NCBI RefSeq assembly: GCF_900101595.1
Contig: NZ_FMYY01000001.1
Span: 244,735 to 308,734, forward strand
Length of the DNA stretch: 64,000 nucleotides
Direction of reading: 5' to 3'
Origin: Paenibacillus sp. cl123
GTDB lineage: Bacteria > Bacillota > Bacilli > Paenibacillales > NBRC-103111
Positions 32,188-43,982 of this stretch are shown piece by piece. The notes beneath the pieces are model-generated. The model saw only the letters and a program-made list of their open reading frames with translations, did no database searches and was not told the DNA's origin. The position numbers and the translations under genes were made by a program. Numbering within the stretch: position 1 is the first letter of the stretch; each line of letters begins with the position of its first letter.

Positions 32188-33402
32188 TTAATTGTAGGCC
32201 AGCGCAGCCTGCTCGGCGGCTTCGATCAGCTGTTCGATCGAGACGGCCGTGCGGTTCGATTTGATCAGCGATACGCCGATCGTCAAAGCGATGCGCTGGG
32301 CGCGCTCGCGGGCCGCACTATCTTCGATCTGGTTAATATCGGCGACCTGAGCCAGGCCATGCACGCGGCGCACCATCTTGCTGCCGGAATAGCCGATGGC
32401 GTCCCGCAAAATCTCCTGCATATAATAATCGGCGAAGCCCGGCGTGCGGAACATGCGGTCTGTCCCGTGCTCCTCCCACAGCGCGCGGAATTCAGCCTCG
32501 AACTTCGTCCAGATTTCCCGGATCGTTCCTGTCAAATAGGCGCGGTACTCGCGGCGGGAGGCGTTGTCGGAGCTCCATCCCTCCTGGGCGGCGAAGTTCA
32601 GCAGCAGGTTGGCGAACACTGCGCCGATATCGAAGCCCATCGGTCCGTAATAAGCGAATTCGGGGTCGATTACCTTGGTGGAATTAGGCTTGATGAAAAT
32701 GCTGCCTGTATGCAAATCCCCGTGCAGCAAAGACTGCGCCCGGGTCAGAAACTTGTCGCGCAGGATGGCGACTTCGATATGAAGCTGCGTATCCTGCCAG
32801 ATCGCCTGAACCGCATCTTGGATCGCCGGAGGCACGTTGTTGTTGGGCGAATCGGTATACGGATCGTCGAAGATCAGATCCTCCGTTATTTTGCAAAGCT
32901 CGGGATTGATAAACTGCTTCACGCGCTCCTTCTTCTCCTGCTGGTTCATGCCGAGGTCGGAGGTGAAAAAAAGCGTCCGGGCCAGGAAAGTCGCGATATG
33001 CCCGGCGAACAGCGGGTATTGCTGCCGCTCGATCAGCCCTTTGCGCATAATGACGTGATCGCTCAAATCCTGCATCACGGTAAGCGCCAGTTCGGGCTCG
33101 TATACATGCACATGGGGGACAAGCTCAGGGCAAAGGGCTTCTTGTATGAGAAGGGCTTCGCTCTCGATGCGCGCCCGGTCGAGGGTGAGCGGCCATGACT
33201 CTCCTACGACCTTGGCATAGGGAAGCGCCTGCTTGAGTATAATGCTGCGGCCCGAGGCCGGCTCCGAGATATGGAAGACCAGGTTAAGGTTGCCGTCGCC
33301 GATCTCGCGGCTGACCAATTCGCTGTCTGGGGCGAACAGTTCGGGAATGCGCCTGGAGTAGGCGATAGCCTCGGCTTCCGTAAAAGGGTGATATGCGGAC
33401 AT
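32188..33402 (-). CDS. mtnK: S-methyl-5-thioribose kinase
   Basis: 404 residues starting MSAYHPFTEAEAIAYS. It phosphorylates 5-methylthioribose. The aminoglycoside-phosphotransferase-like fold shows SLLHGDLHTGSIFI (catalytic Asp), KVIDPEFAYYGPMGFDIGAVFANLL, SREIGDGNLNLVFHIS near the N-terminus and IILKQALPYAKVVG (ATP Lys). The ATG at 33402 follows AGGAGG by 12 nt. A TATACT -10 lies just upstream on the minus strand. I see no S-box (SAM riboswitch) leader there, which is the usual control of mtnKA in B. subtilis. Confidence 0.96.
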   Translation of the reverse strand: MSAYHPFTEAEAIAYSRRIPELFAPDSELVSREIGDGNLNLVFHISEPASGRSIILKQALPYAKVVGESWPLTLDRARIESEALLIQEALCPELVPHVHVYEPELALTVMQDLSDHVIMRKGLIERQQYPLFAGHIATFLARTLFFTSDLGMNQQEKKERVKQFINPELCKITEDLIFDDPYTDSPNNNVPPAIQDAVQAIWQDTQLHIEVAILRDKFLTRAQSLLHGDLHTGSIFIKPNSTKVIDPEFAYYGPMGFDIGAVFANLLLNFAAQEGWSSDNASRREYRAYLTGTIREIWTKFEAEFRALWEEHGTDRMFRTPGFADYYMQEILRDAIGYSGSKMVRRVHGLAQVADINQIEDSAARERAQRIALTIGVSLIKSNRTAVSIEQLIEAAEQAALAYN

Positions 33403-33544
33403 TGAGAATAAATTCCTCCTTTTTCCATAGCAAAACAAGTTCATTCCCTCTAGTATAAAACAATTTGCCGCAGGTTGGAATAGCGCTATGGAGTAAGGCG
33501 GAAGGGCAGCCCTGGTGACGAGAAACGGGTCATGGACCTGGACA

Positions 33545-33577
33545 GTCGAAAAAGGGAAGGCCTGGAAGCCTTCCCTT
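33545..33577 (-). terminator. Intrinsic terminator for the small membrane-protein gene
   Basis: AAGGGAAGGC and GCCTTCCCTT are perfect 10-bp arms. On the minus strand a TTTTT run follows. The repeat element at 33613-33713 lies between this hairpin and the gene's stop codon. Confidence 0.8.
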
Positions 33578-33612
33578 CTCCGCCGAAGCGCGGATGCGCT
33601 GCGGCATGCCCC

Positions 33613-33713
33613 AGAAGTCCGGTGAACAAGAGGCCGGGTTGCCGATGGGGAGTTGAAAAACAAAAGTGGAGACCCCAATCGACCGCAGGCCGCGCGTTAG
33701 TCACCGGATTTCT
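33613..33713 (+). repeat. Dispersed structured repeat, copy 3
   Basis: AGAAGTCCGGTGA at the left pairs with TCACCGGATTTCT at the right (12 of 13 positions). Inner GGCC and CGAT/ATCG blocks also pair, with CCGATGGGGAGTTGAAA shared with copy 1. About 101 bp. Its right end touches the stop codon of the minus-strand gene at 33712, so it forms that gene's 3' UTR. It is the shortest and most symmetric of the three copies. Confidence 0.82.
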
Positions 33714-33882
33714 AGAATGGCGATCTTCTGCGGTGCTCCACCAAATCGATCGCGCCGAGCACGACATGAGCAAGCCCGAAGCCGACTACTGCGGCTGCAG
33801 CCATCGGATGCTTGCCGCGGAGCATGGCTCCGGATGCTGTTACAGCCGTACCGAGTACCGTTGGAATCAGTCCTTCACGCAT
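33712..33882 (-). CDS. Small membrane protein
   Basis: 56 residues, ATG 33882 with AAGGAGG upstream. Two Ala/Gly-rich hydrophobic stretches (GLIPTVLGTAVTASGAML and MAAAAVVGFGLAHVVLGAI) with a basic loop between them and a basic C-terminus (VEHRRRSPF) suggest a two-pass membrane protein. It seems to be a small conserved protein of Bacillales with no assigned function. A longer in-frame start at 33933 is without an SD. Confidence 0.75.
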   Translation of the reverse strand: MREGLIPTVLGTAVTASGAMLRGKHPMAAAAVVGFGLAHVVLGAIDLVEHRRRSPF

Positions 33883-34078
33883 CGTCCTGTTTCCTCCTTG
33901 GCCAAACGTTTTGGGTTGGTGCCGTCTTAGCATCGAACTTTGCGATTGATTTTATGCTGGTTCGGAATTGCAATGTTTTGCCTAAAAATCTATAATTATT
34001 TGAATGGTTGATCCCGTGCGGATAGCGAACCGGACGCGAGACCCGCTATTACGGGATTGCAAAGGAGGGTGAGCGCGG

Positions 34079-34663
34079 TTGGACGAAGAGGGCCTATGGG
34101 CGGCCGGGCTGAAGGAATGGGCCGTCGCGGCGGATGCTTTGGCGCGCGGCGATCAGATCCTGATCATGCGCAAGGGAGGCATCCGCGAGGAAACAAAAGA
34201 GTTTCGCGTGGAGAGCGACAGCTTCTATTTGTACCCTACATATGAGCATCAACGCAAGGAGCTGGTGAAGCCTCCGTATGCGGACCGGGTGGAGGAACTG
34301 GTGTCCGGCTGGAGCGCCGAGCAGATCGAGATCGGCATCGAGCTGTATGCCGAACTGGCCGAGGACATCCTGATTCATTCGCAGGAGCAGCTGGACAAGC
34401 TGGCGCCGTTCCATATCTGGACGGACCGGTTCGCCGAAGAAAGATTGAAGTGGAAGCGCGCCAAGCCGCTTCATCTGATGCTGCTGAGGGTGTACAAGCT
34501 GGAGACTCCCGTGAGGATTCCCGTTTTGCCCGCCTACAACGGCTGCAAGTCCTGGATCGAATTGCCAGGCAAGGCGCTTGACGCGGTCGAGCGGCGGCAG
34601 GTATTGTCGGAAGAGCAGTTTCAGGTCAAGCAGGCGGAGATTAAGGCGGCGTTAAACCGGTGA
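34079..34663 (+). CDS. DUF1802-family protein
   Basis: 194 residues starting at TTG 34079 with AAAGGAGGGTG 8 nt upstream. The sequence matches the DUF1802 layout: LKEWAVAADALARGDQILIMRKGGIREETKEF, PTYEHQRKELVKP, WTDRFAEERLKWKRAKPLHLMLLRVYKL and a final PAYNGCKSWIEL. The family has no known function, though it is sometimes linked to nuclease-like folds. It is upstream of the suf operon but with its own leader. Confidence 0.88.
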   Translation: MDEEGLWAAGLKEWAVAADALARGDQILIMRKGGIREETKEFRVESDSFYLYPTYEHQRKELVKPPYADRVEELVSGWSAEQIEIGIELYAELAEDILIHSQEQLDKLAPFHIWTDRFAEERLKWKRAKPLHLMLLRVYKLETPVRIPVLPAYNGCKSWIELPGKALDAVERRQVLSEEQFQVKQAEIKAALNR

Positions 34664-34725
34664 GATCCAAAGAAAAAGCGTCAAAATGAGCGCAGGCAGG
34701 TATTTATTGATTCCAAATGGTAAGA

Positions 34726-34782
34726 TATAATAGTATATTATGATTGAGAATCATTGAGAATCAGTTTAGAATGATTCTTAAG
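34726..34782 (+). promoter_or_regulatory. suf promoter region with Fur/PerR-like palindromes
   Basis: TATAAT at 34726-34731 is a likely -10. It is followed by TGATTGAGAATCATTGAGA (direct and inverted repeats of GAATCA) and TTTAGAATGATTCTTAAG. The second is an imperfect 7-1-7 palindrome matching about 11 of 14 fixed positions of the PerR/Fur consensus (TTATAATNATTATAA). It suggests iron or peroxide control of suf. Confidence 0.5.
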
Positions 34783-34827
34783 AAGAAACAATTCCAAAAA
34801 ATAAAGAAGTACGGAGGCAAACACGCT

Positions 34828-35661
34828 ATGGCAAATTCTCCTCATTTTCAAATAGAGGGCTTGAAAGCATCGATCGAAGGCAAGGAAATTCTTAAAGGAT
34901 TGAGCCTCGAGATTAAGGGCGGCGAGATCCATGCGATCATGGGACCGAACGGTACGGGGAAAAGTACGCTCGCTTCCACGCTGATGGGACATCCGAAATA
35001 TGAAGTGGTGGGCGGCTCGGTCACCTTGGACGGGGAAGACGTGCTCGAGATGGCTACAGACGAGAGAGCCCGCGCCGGCCTGTTTCTGGCGATGCAGTAT
35101 CCGAGCGAAATTACCGGCGTCACCAATGCCGACTTCCTGCGCAGTGCGATCAATGCCCGCCGCGAGGAAGGCAGCGAAATTTCCCTGATCAAGTTTATCC
35201 GTCTGATGGAAAGCAAGATGAAGGAGCTGGAGATGAACCCTGAGTTCATGCACCGCTACCTCAACGAAGGCTTCTCCGGCGGCGAGAAGAAGCGCAATGA
35301 AATTTTGCAGATGCTGATGCTCGACCCGCGCATCGTCATCCTTGACGAGATCGACTCGGGCCTTGATATCGACGCCCTGCGCATCGTGGCAGCCGGCGTG
35401 AACGCGATGCGTTCCGAAGACCGCGGCTTCCTGATCATCACGCACTACCAGCGTCTGCTCGACTACATCAAGCCCGACTTCGTCCATGTCATGATGCAAG
35501 GGCGCATAGTCAAATCCGGCGGACCTGAGCTGGCTCAGCGTCTGGAGAGCGAAGGCTATGACTGGGTCAAGGAAGAGCTGGGCATCGTCGATGAGACGGT
35601 CGGCGGCAGCGAAGAAGAGGAATTCAAGATTCCGATGAACACGACAGCTCCAAAATATTAA
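34828..35661 (+). CDS. sufC: Fe-S cluster assembly ATPase SufC
   Basis: 277 residues, ATG 34828 with CGGAGG upstream. ABC ATPase motifs: Walker [13 protein letters not shown], the SufC-type signature [16 protein letters not shown], Walker [18 protein letters not shown] and the switch His in [10 protein letters not shown]. It is the ATPase of the SufBCD scaffold that builds iron-sulfur clusters. The protein is slightly longer than usual, with an acidic C-terminal tail ([11 protein letters not shown]). First gene of sufCDSUB. Confidence 0.97.
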   Translation: MANSPHFQIEGLKASIEGKEILKGLSLEIKGGEIHAIMGPNGTGKSTLASTLMGHPKYEVVGGSVTLDGEDVLEMATDERARAGLFLAMQYPSEITGVTNADFLRSAINARREEGSEISLIKFIRLMESKMKELEMNPEFMHRYLNEGFSGGEKKRNEILQMLMLDPRIVILDEIDSGLDIDALRIVAAGVNAMRSEDRGFLIITHYQRLLDYIKPDFVHVMMQGRIVKSGGPELAQRLESEGYDWVKEELGIVDETVGGSEEEEFKIPMNTTAPKY

Positions 35662-35695
35662 TCAGCTACCCGGGAGGGACAGGAGGAAAATACGA

Positions 35696-38638
<2,943 letters not shown>

Positions 38639-38682
38639 AGGGTAAAGTAAGTATAGATAGTTTCTAAGGAGGTACGAAGGCC

Positions 38683-40080
38683 ATGGCTAAGAAAATGCCG
38701 GAGATGGAAGAGTACAAGTATGGGTTTCGCGACGAGCATAAGAACATCTTCCAGAGCGGAAAAGGGCTGACGCGCGAGATCGTAACCGAGATTTCGCGGA
38801 TGAAGGGCGAGCCGGAATGGATGCTGGAATTCCGGCTGAAATCGCTGGAGCAGTTCCTGAAGATGCCGATGCCGAAGTGGGGCGGCAACATGGACGATCT
38901 GGATTTCGACGACATCCAGTACTATGTGAAACCTTCCGAGAAGCAAGGCAAGACGTGGGAGGAAGTGCCTACGGAGATCAAGGAAACGTTCGACAAGCTG
39001 GGTATTCCGGAAGCCGAGCAGAAGTTTCTGGCGGGCGTATCCGCCCAATACGAATCCGAGGTTGTTTATCACAGCATGCAGAAAGATCTGGAGGATCAAG
39101 GCGTGCTGTTCATGGACACGGACACCGCTTTGAAGGAGCATCCGGAAATTTTCCGGAAGTTTTTCGGGACGATCATCCCTCCGAGCGACAACAAATTCGC
39201 CGCTCTGAACAGCGCCGTCTGGTCGGGAGGCAGCTTCATCTATGTCCCTAAAGGCGTGAAGGTGGAAATTCCGCTCCAAGCCTACTTCCGGATCAACTCC
39301 GAGAACATGGGACAATTCGAGCGGACGCTGATCATCGCGGACGAAGGCAGCTTTGTCCATTACGTGGAAGGCTGCACAGCTCCGGTTTACAGCACCAACT
39401 CTCTGCACAGCGCGGTTGTTGAGATCATCTGTCTCAAGGACTCCCGCGTGCGTTACACGACGATCCAGAACTGGGCGCCGAACATTTACAACCTCGTCAC
39501 CAAGCGTGCCGTGGCTGAAGAGAACGCGACCATGGAATGGGTGGACGGCAATATCGGCTCCAAGCTGACGATGAAATATCCGGCTGTCGTTCTGAAGGGC
39601 CGCGGCGCGAAAGGCATGGTACTTTCCATCGCTGTAGCAGGCAAAGGCCAGCATCAGGACGCCGGCGCCAAAATGACGCACTTGGCTCCGGATACAACGT
39701 CCACGATCGTGTCGAAGTCCATCAGCAAGCACGGCGGCAAGGTCACTTACCGCGGACTCGCCTCGTTTGGCCGCAATTCCCAAGGCTCCAAGGCGAACAT
39801 CAAGTGCGATACGCTGATTATGGATAATCAGTCCACGTCCGACACGATCCCGTACAACGAGATCATGAACGACAATATTACGCTTGAGCATGAAGCGACG
39901 GTATCCAAGGTATCGGAAGATCAGCTGTTCTATCTGATGAGCCGGGGCTTGACCGAAGCGGAAGCGACCCAGATGATCGTTATGGGCTTTATTGAGCCGT
40001 TCACCAAGGAGCTGCCGATGGAATACGCGGTAGAGATGAACAGGCTGATCAAGTTTGAAATGGAAGGCAGTATCGGATAA
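38683..40080 (+). CDS. sufB: Fe-S cluster assembly protein SufB
   Basis: 465 residues. Conserved SufB segments are [31 protein letters not shown]-like ([17 protein letters not shown]), [40 protein letters not shown] and [28 protein letters not shown]. It is the main scaffold component with SufC and SufD. AAGGAGG precedes the ATG. It is the last gene of the operon, with a terminator 16 nt after the stop. Confidence 0.98.
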   Translation: MAKKMPEMEEYKYGFRDEHKNIFQSGKGLTREIVTEISRMKGEPEWMLEFRLKSLEQFLKMPMPKWGGNMDDLDFDDIQYYVKPSEKQGKTWEEVPTEIKETFDKLGIPEAEQKFLAGVSAQYESEVVYHSMQKDLEDQGVLFMDTDTALKEHPEIFRKFFGTIIPPSDNKFAALNSAVWSGGSFIYVPKGVKVEIPLQAYFRINSENMGQFERTLIIADEGSFVHYVEGCTAPVYSTNSLHSAVVEIICLKDSRVRYTTIQNWAPNIYNLVTKRAVAEENATMEWVDGNIGSKLTMKYPAVVLKGRGAKGMVLSIAVAGKGQHQDAGAKMTHLAPDTTSTIVSKSISKHGGKVTYRGLASFGRNSQGSKANIKCDTLIMDNQSTSDTIPYNEIMNDNITLEHEATVSKVSEDQLFYLMSRGLTEAEATQMIVMGFIEPFTKELPMEYAVEMNRLIKFEMEGSIG

Positions 40081-40095
40081 AAAGACATCTCAATA

Positions 40096-40150
40096 CGTGT
40101 CCGCAGCGACTTCGACGCAAGTATGTCAAAGTCGCTCGGACACGTTTTTT
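40096..40150 (+). terminator. Intrinsic terminator of the suf operon
   Basis: CGTGTCC and AGCGACTT pair with AAGTCGCT and GGACACG around a 16-nt loop, followed by TTTTTT. The rest of the gap to 40410 shows only a small GGGCGG/CCGCCC hairpin and no gene. Confidence 0.9.
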
Positions 40151-40409
40151 GCGTCTGCCGCCAAGAGGGCGGGATCGTCCGCCCTGCACGTTCCTTCCGC
40201 TGCTCCTGCATTGTCCGTGCGGGGTTAGCGGAGAGGCTCCGATCGGCTAAAACACGAATGTATCTTCCTCGAATAGCACGATCAGGAGCTTTATTTATGC
40301 GTGTCCGACATATGCATCTGTTCCCAGCGTTTTGCATGCATACCTGATTTCTTCCTATCCCATGCTAAGCTTATAGTTCCATCCATGCGATAACAGACAA
40401 GGAGTCGGT

Positions 40410-41528
40410 ATGATGAAGCGTTATAGCAGACGATTGGCAGCATCGGTATTGGTTCTGAGCGTACTTTTTACGTCGGGCTGCGGCCAACTGTCCAAGGAAC
40501 AGCGGCAGGCTCGTCAGCAAAACCTCTCAAGCCAGGAGCTTCGTCCTTCGCAGAGGCAGCTTAGCGAGGAGAAATATGGAAGAACGACGGCGGTTGGCGA
40601 AGGCAGCACAATCCGGATGCAAAGCGGATCGGAGCAGGCTACGATCCCGTTTCGTACGGTGAACGGAGTCGATTATGTCGTGGCTTCCGAGTTCGCTACG
40701 ATTGCAGGCTTCCGGTTCAAGTGGGATGAAGCCTCAAGCACTTTCAAATTCGGCGATAATGACGCGGCGTTCCAACTGAAGCCGGGCAGTCTGCAGGCGC
40801 AAAAAGAGGATAGCAGCGTCCAGCTCGCGGAGCCGCCGATCCTGCATAACTCGCAGGTGCTGATTCCCGTGTCTGCCTTCGCCTTCTTACTGTCGGATGA
40901 AGTCAGCTATCAGCTGCAAGGGAAAAATATGATTCTTCAGGCATCCGGAAATGCGGTGTTGGGACCGATCGACGGACCGGATGAAGTGAACACCGGCAGC
41001 GAGCTTGATTTCGAGGATGATCCGAATGATCCGAACAAAGGGGAAAGGCAAGCGGCGCCGACGCTGGGCCAGGTCTGGCTGTCCGCAGACGGATGGGAAG
41101 ATATTCATGCCGTGCCCGCGTTGAAAAATATTGATCTAAACGGGCTGATTACGCAGGCCAAACGGTATATTGGAGTCAAATACGACTTCGGCGCCGATCC
41201 ATATCCGCAATCTGGCAAGTTCGACTGCTCCACGTTTACCCAATATTTATTCAATAAGCAAGGCATCAGCCTGAGCCGGACCGCCCGCGCACAGGCCAAG
41301 CAGGGGGTCACGGTCAGTCGTAAGTCGCTCCGCAAGGGGGATCTGATGTTCTTCTATGTGCCTGGCCGCTTCAAGACCAATAAAGTGGTCGGGCATGTAG
41401 GCATCTATATGGGCGATCAGCGAATGATTCATGCTTCCCCGGAACCGAAGGACGGGGTGCAGATTACGAGCATCAACAAAGCCTATTGGAAGCATACCTA
41501 TCTGAAAGCAACGCGCTTGGCTGATTGA
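40410..41528 (+). CDS. NlpC/P60 endopeptidase lipoprotein with copper-amine-oxidase-like domain
   Basis: 372 residues. A lipobox LFTSGC places the acylated Cys near residue 24. A central domain (IPFRTVNGVDYVVASEFATIAGFRFKW, EPPILHNSQVLIPVSAFAFLL) resembles the copper amine oxidase N-terminal repeat common in Paenibacillus surface proteins. The C-terminal NlpC/P60 domain carries the catalytic Cys in GKFDCSTFTQYLF, His in KVVGHVGIYMG and the third polar residue His in RMIHASPEP. It is probably a membrane-tethered cell-wall gamma-D-glutamyl-diamino-acid endopeptidase. An AAGGAG SD precedes the tandem ATGs. Confidence 0.92.
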   Translation: MMKRYSRRLAASVLVLSVLFTSGCGQLSKEQRQARQQNLSSQELRPSQRQLSEEKYGRTTAVGEGSTIRMQSGSEQATIPFRTVNGVDYVVASEFATIAGFRFKWDEASSTFKFGDNDAAFQLKPGSLQAQKEDSSVQLAEPPILHNSQVLIPVSAFAFLLSDEVSYQLQGKNMILQASGNAVLGPIDGPDEVNTGSELDFEDDPNDPNKGERQAAPTLGQVWLSADGWEDIHAVPALKNIDLNGLITQAKRYIGVKYDFGADPYPQSGKFDCSTFTQYLFNKQGISLSRTARAQAKQGVTVSRKSLRKGDLMFFYVPGRFKTNKVVGHVGIYMGDQRMIHASPEPKDGVQITSINKAYWKHTYLKATRLAD

Positions 41529-41540
41529 CTTTCGTTTAAA

Positions 41541-41585
41541 AATGCCGGGGTCCAATAGACGTAATGTCCATTGGCCCCGGTATTT
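41541..41585. terminator. Bidirectional terminator
   Basis: TGCCGGGGTCCAAT and ATTGGCCCCGGTA pair around a 13-nt loop, with A-rich and T-rich flanks. It lies between convergent lipoprotein and HD-GYP genes. Confidence 0.8.
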
Positions 41586-41645
41586 CAAAATGTAGCGCGG
41601 CGATTCGTTAAAGCGGCAAATAAGGCTGTGCCGACGAATCCTGTT

Positions 41646-42731
41646 TTAAACGAAAATATGCTCTACGCCCAAGTCCTGACGCAGCGATAAATCAATGAAA
41701 TGACCGTCAAAATTCACAAGCGGCCGAAAGAAGTCGGTCGGATGGGTCATGACGATTTTGCCGATCTCCCCTGTGCTGAGCTGCAATTGCTTGCCGATAA
41801 AGTTGGGCACCATATGCTTGATAAACGCATGGGCGATATGAGGCTCCAGCTCGCCGAAGCTGCACCGGTGAATCTCGCGCAGCACAGACAGCAGATCGCG
41901 TTTTTTCTGGTACACCCGGGTCGAGATCATGGCGCTGTATACGTCGGCGACGGCGATGATTTTGGCCAGCGGGTGGATGTCGGGGCCCTTTAGCCGCAGC
42001 GGGTAGCCCGTGCCGTCCATTCGTTCATGATGCTGGAGGGCAGCCAGGCACAAGCCTTCGGGCAGACCCGATTTCTTGAGGATATCATATCCGAAGACCG
42101 TATGCTGCTTGATGTGCAGGTACTCTTCATCCGTCAGCCGTCCGGGCTTGGTCAGCACGCGCTGGTCCACTCTGCTTTTCCCGATATCATGCAAATAACC
42201 GGCCTTGCCCGCGAGTACTGCCTCGTCTTCGGGCTGCCCCATCCATTTGGCGATATAATAGGAGATCATGCCGACCTGGACGCTGTGCTGGTATGTGTAG
42301 TCGTCTTTATTGTTCAATACAAGCAGGAGGGAGACGACGTCCTTTTCCTGATGCACCTGCTCGACAAGCGGATTAAACCCTTCATTGATCTGTTCCATCG
42401 AAACATAGCCATCGGCAGCTACCTGCTCGAAGACGCTTTTGATGCCGGACACTGCCCCTTGATAGATCGCTCGCGTCTCCGCCAACCGGTTTTTCCCGGG
42501 ATTGGAGAGTGCGTAAGCTTCCTCCTGCCGGTTGTCCTGCCTTTCTTCGACTGATGATGGCTTCTCGTCACCCGGCTTGATATCCACCTCATCCACATGA
42601 TGGAGGGATAACTTGAAGATATCGTCTTCCGACAAGACGGTAGCGGCGGACAAGACCAGCAGTCCCGTATGGTTGAAAACATCAGATCCCAAACGATCGC
42701 CAATCTTGATTTCGTTAATCGGTATCCGCAA
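41646..42731 (-). CDS. HD-GYP domain protein (c-di-GMP phosphodiesterase)
   Basis: 361 residues if started at the TTG at 42731, which has AGAGGTGA upstream and gives MRIPINEIKIGDRLGSDVF, matching the N-terminus of the other HD-GYP protein in this window. A longer in-frame ATG at 42764 sits within a TATAAT -10-like element. The HD-GYP domain is complete: YQHSVQVGMISYYIAKWMG, GYLHDIGKSRVD, TVFGYDIL and LQHHERMDGTGYPLRLKG. It should degrade c-di-GMP. It has an N-terminal DUF3391-like segment. Confidence 0.88.
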   Translation of the reverse strand: MRIPINEIKIGDRLGSDVFNHTGLLVLSAATVLSEDDIFKLSLHHVDEVDIKPGDEKPSSVEERQDNRQEEAYALSNPGKNRLAETRAIYQGAVSGIKSVFEQVAADGYVSMEQINEGFNPLVEQVHQEKDVVSLLLVLNNKDDYTYQHSVQVGMISYYIAKWMGQPEDEAVLAGKAGYLHDIGKSRVDQRVLTKPGRLTDEEYLHIKQHTVFGYDILKKSGLPEGLCLAALQHHERMDGTGYPLRLKGPDIHPLAKIIAVADVYSAMISTRVYQKKRDLLSVLREIHRCSFGELEPHIAHAFIKHMVPNFIGKQLQLSTGEIGKIVMTHPTDFFRPLVNFDGHFIDLSLRQDLGVEHIFV

Positions 42732-42908
42732 AAAAGTCACCTCTGCGTTTTCGGCATTATACAAAGCTAGTGAGTATCCCAGTAGAGGGCACGTCCTACT
42801 ATTATACCAATAAAAGTTAATTATGTTAACTATACACGCCAGATGATTACTAAAATTTTTTTAATATTAACTTCATATGAAAATAGGTACATAGACTCTT
42901 GATAAGCC

Positions 42909-43982
42909 TCACATACCGATGTAACGACTGTAAAGGCTTTTGGCAGCAACGGGATCATCCGTGCCTTGTACGATCAGCCGTCCGTCGGGGAAGAGGACCA
43001 AAGTCATGCCTTTGTCATCTAAATGCAGCTTCAGCAGAAACGGATTGCGTTCGATCCGGCCGAGCGGGGCGAGCCTCGCTTCCCAGTCGGCTAACGAGAG
43101 CCGCTGCGGGCGGCTGGGCTGTACCTGGACAGAATTGCGGCCGCATAAGGATTGAATCGTATCCTCTTCTACGGATGCCTCCAAATAATCGAAGCTGAGC
43201 TGTCCACAGCACGGGCAATCGGCTTTGCGGGCCTGGCTGACGTCAATTCCCGCATGCTGGTTGTACCAGATGTCCCAATGCATCATCTTGGGGGTGAGCG
43301 CGGCGCGGGCGCCGACCAGCAGCTTGAGAGCTTCGGTGGCCTGATGGGAGGCGACCACGTGGATCAGCGGACCGAGCACCCCGGCTGTATCGCATGTCTC
43401 CGCAGTGCCCTGACCGGGCGGTTGTCCGAACAGGCAGCGCAGGCACGGAGTCTCTCCCGGCACAATCGTGAGCGACACGCCGCGGGAGCTTACGGCACCG
43501 CCGTATATCCACGGAATGCCGTGTTTGACGCTCACATCGTTGATGAGAAAGCGGACGGCGAAATTGTCGGTGCCATCCAGAATCAGATCCACATCCGTCA
43601 GCAGCTCCTCGGCGTTGGTTGCGTTCAAATCGGCTACGACAGGCTCGATGATAATCCCCGAGTTCGCCGCCCGAAGCCGGGCGGCGCCCGCTTCCGCTTT
43701 GGGGGAGGATGAGGCGGCATCCTCTTCGTCGTAAAGCATCTGCCGCTGCAGATTGCTGCGCTCCACGAAGTCCCTGTCAATGATCCGGATAAAACCAATA
43801 CCGGCGCGCGCCATATGATTGGCCAGCACGGTGCCGAGCGCGCCCATCCCGACGATTGCGATGCGGGCTTGGAGCAGCTTGGCCTGGCCCTCTTCGCCGA
43901 TCGGAGCGAACAGCATCTGCCGCGAATAGCGTTCGCGGTCCAGGCCGGTCAGCGGCGGCAGGAGATGATCGGCGGCATTCAT
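42909..43982 (-). CDS. moeB: ThiF/MoeB/HesA-family adenylyltransferase
   Basis: 357 residues with an E1-like fold. Motifs are RYSRQMLFAPIGEEGQ, the nucleotide loop VGMGALGTVLANHMARAG, the catalytic D-F-V-x-x-S-N-L-Q-R-Q block (DFVERSNLQRQMLY), ILDGTDNFAVRFLIND and GETPCLRCLF with zinc Cys pairs (CLRC, CPCC). Its C-terminal 70 residues are extra and unlike the rhodanese of MoeZ. It probably adenylates the C-terminal Gly of MoaD in molybdopterin synthesis; ThiS activation is the alternative. ATG 43982 with AAGGAGGGG upstream overlaps the moaD-moaE stop. Confidence 0.88.
   Translation of the reverse strand: MNAADHLLPPLTGLDRERYSRQMLFAPIGEEGQAKLLQARIAIVGMGALGTVLANHMARAGIGFIRIIDRDFVERSNLQRQMLYDEEDAASSSPKAEAGAARLRAANSGIIIEPVVADLNATNAEELLTDVDLILDGTDNFAVRFLINDVSVKHGIPWIYGGAVSSRGVSLTIVPGETPCLRCLFGQPPGQGTAETCDTAGVLGPLIHVVASHQATEALKLLVGARAALTPKMMHWDIWYNQHAGIDVSQARKADCPCCGQLSFDYLEASVEEDTIQSLCGRNSVQVQPSRPQRLSLADWEARLAPLGRIERNPFLLKLHLDDKGMTLVLFPDGRLIVQGTDDPVAAKSLYSRYIGM

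Noticed and set aside
33403-33550. SAM riboswitch upstream of mtnK
   Set aside because: No S-box core or antiterminator/terminator pair could be recognised in the short leader.
2717-33713. CRISPR array or insertion sequence as explanation of the repeats
   Set aside because: The three copies are far apart, not regularly spaced, and encode no transposase.
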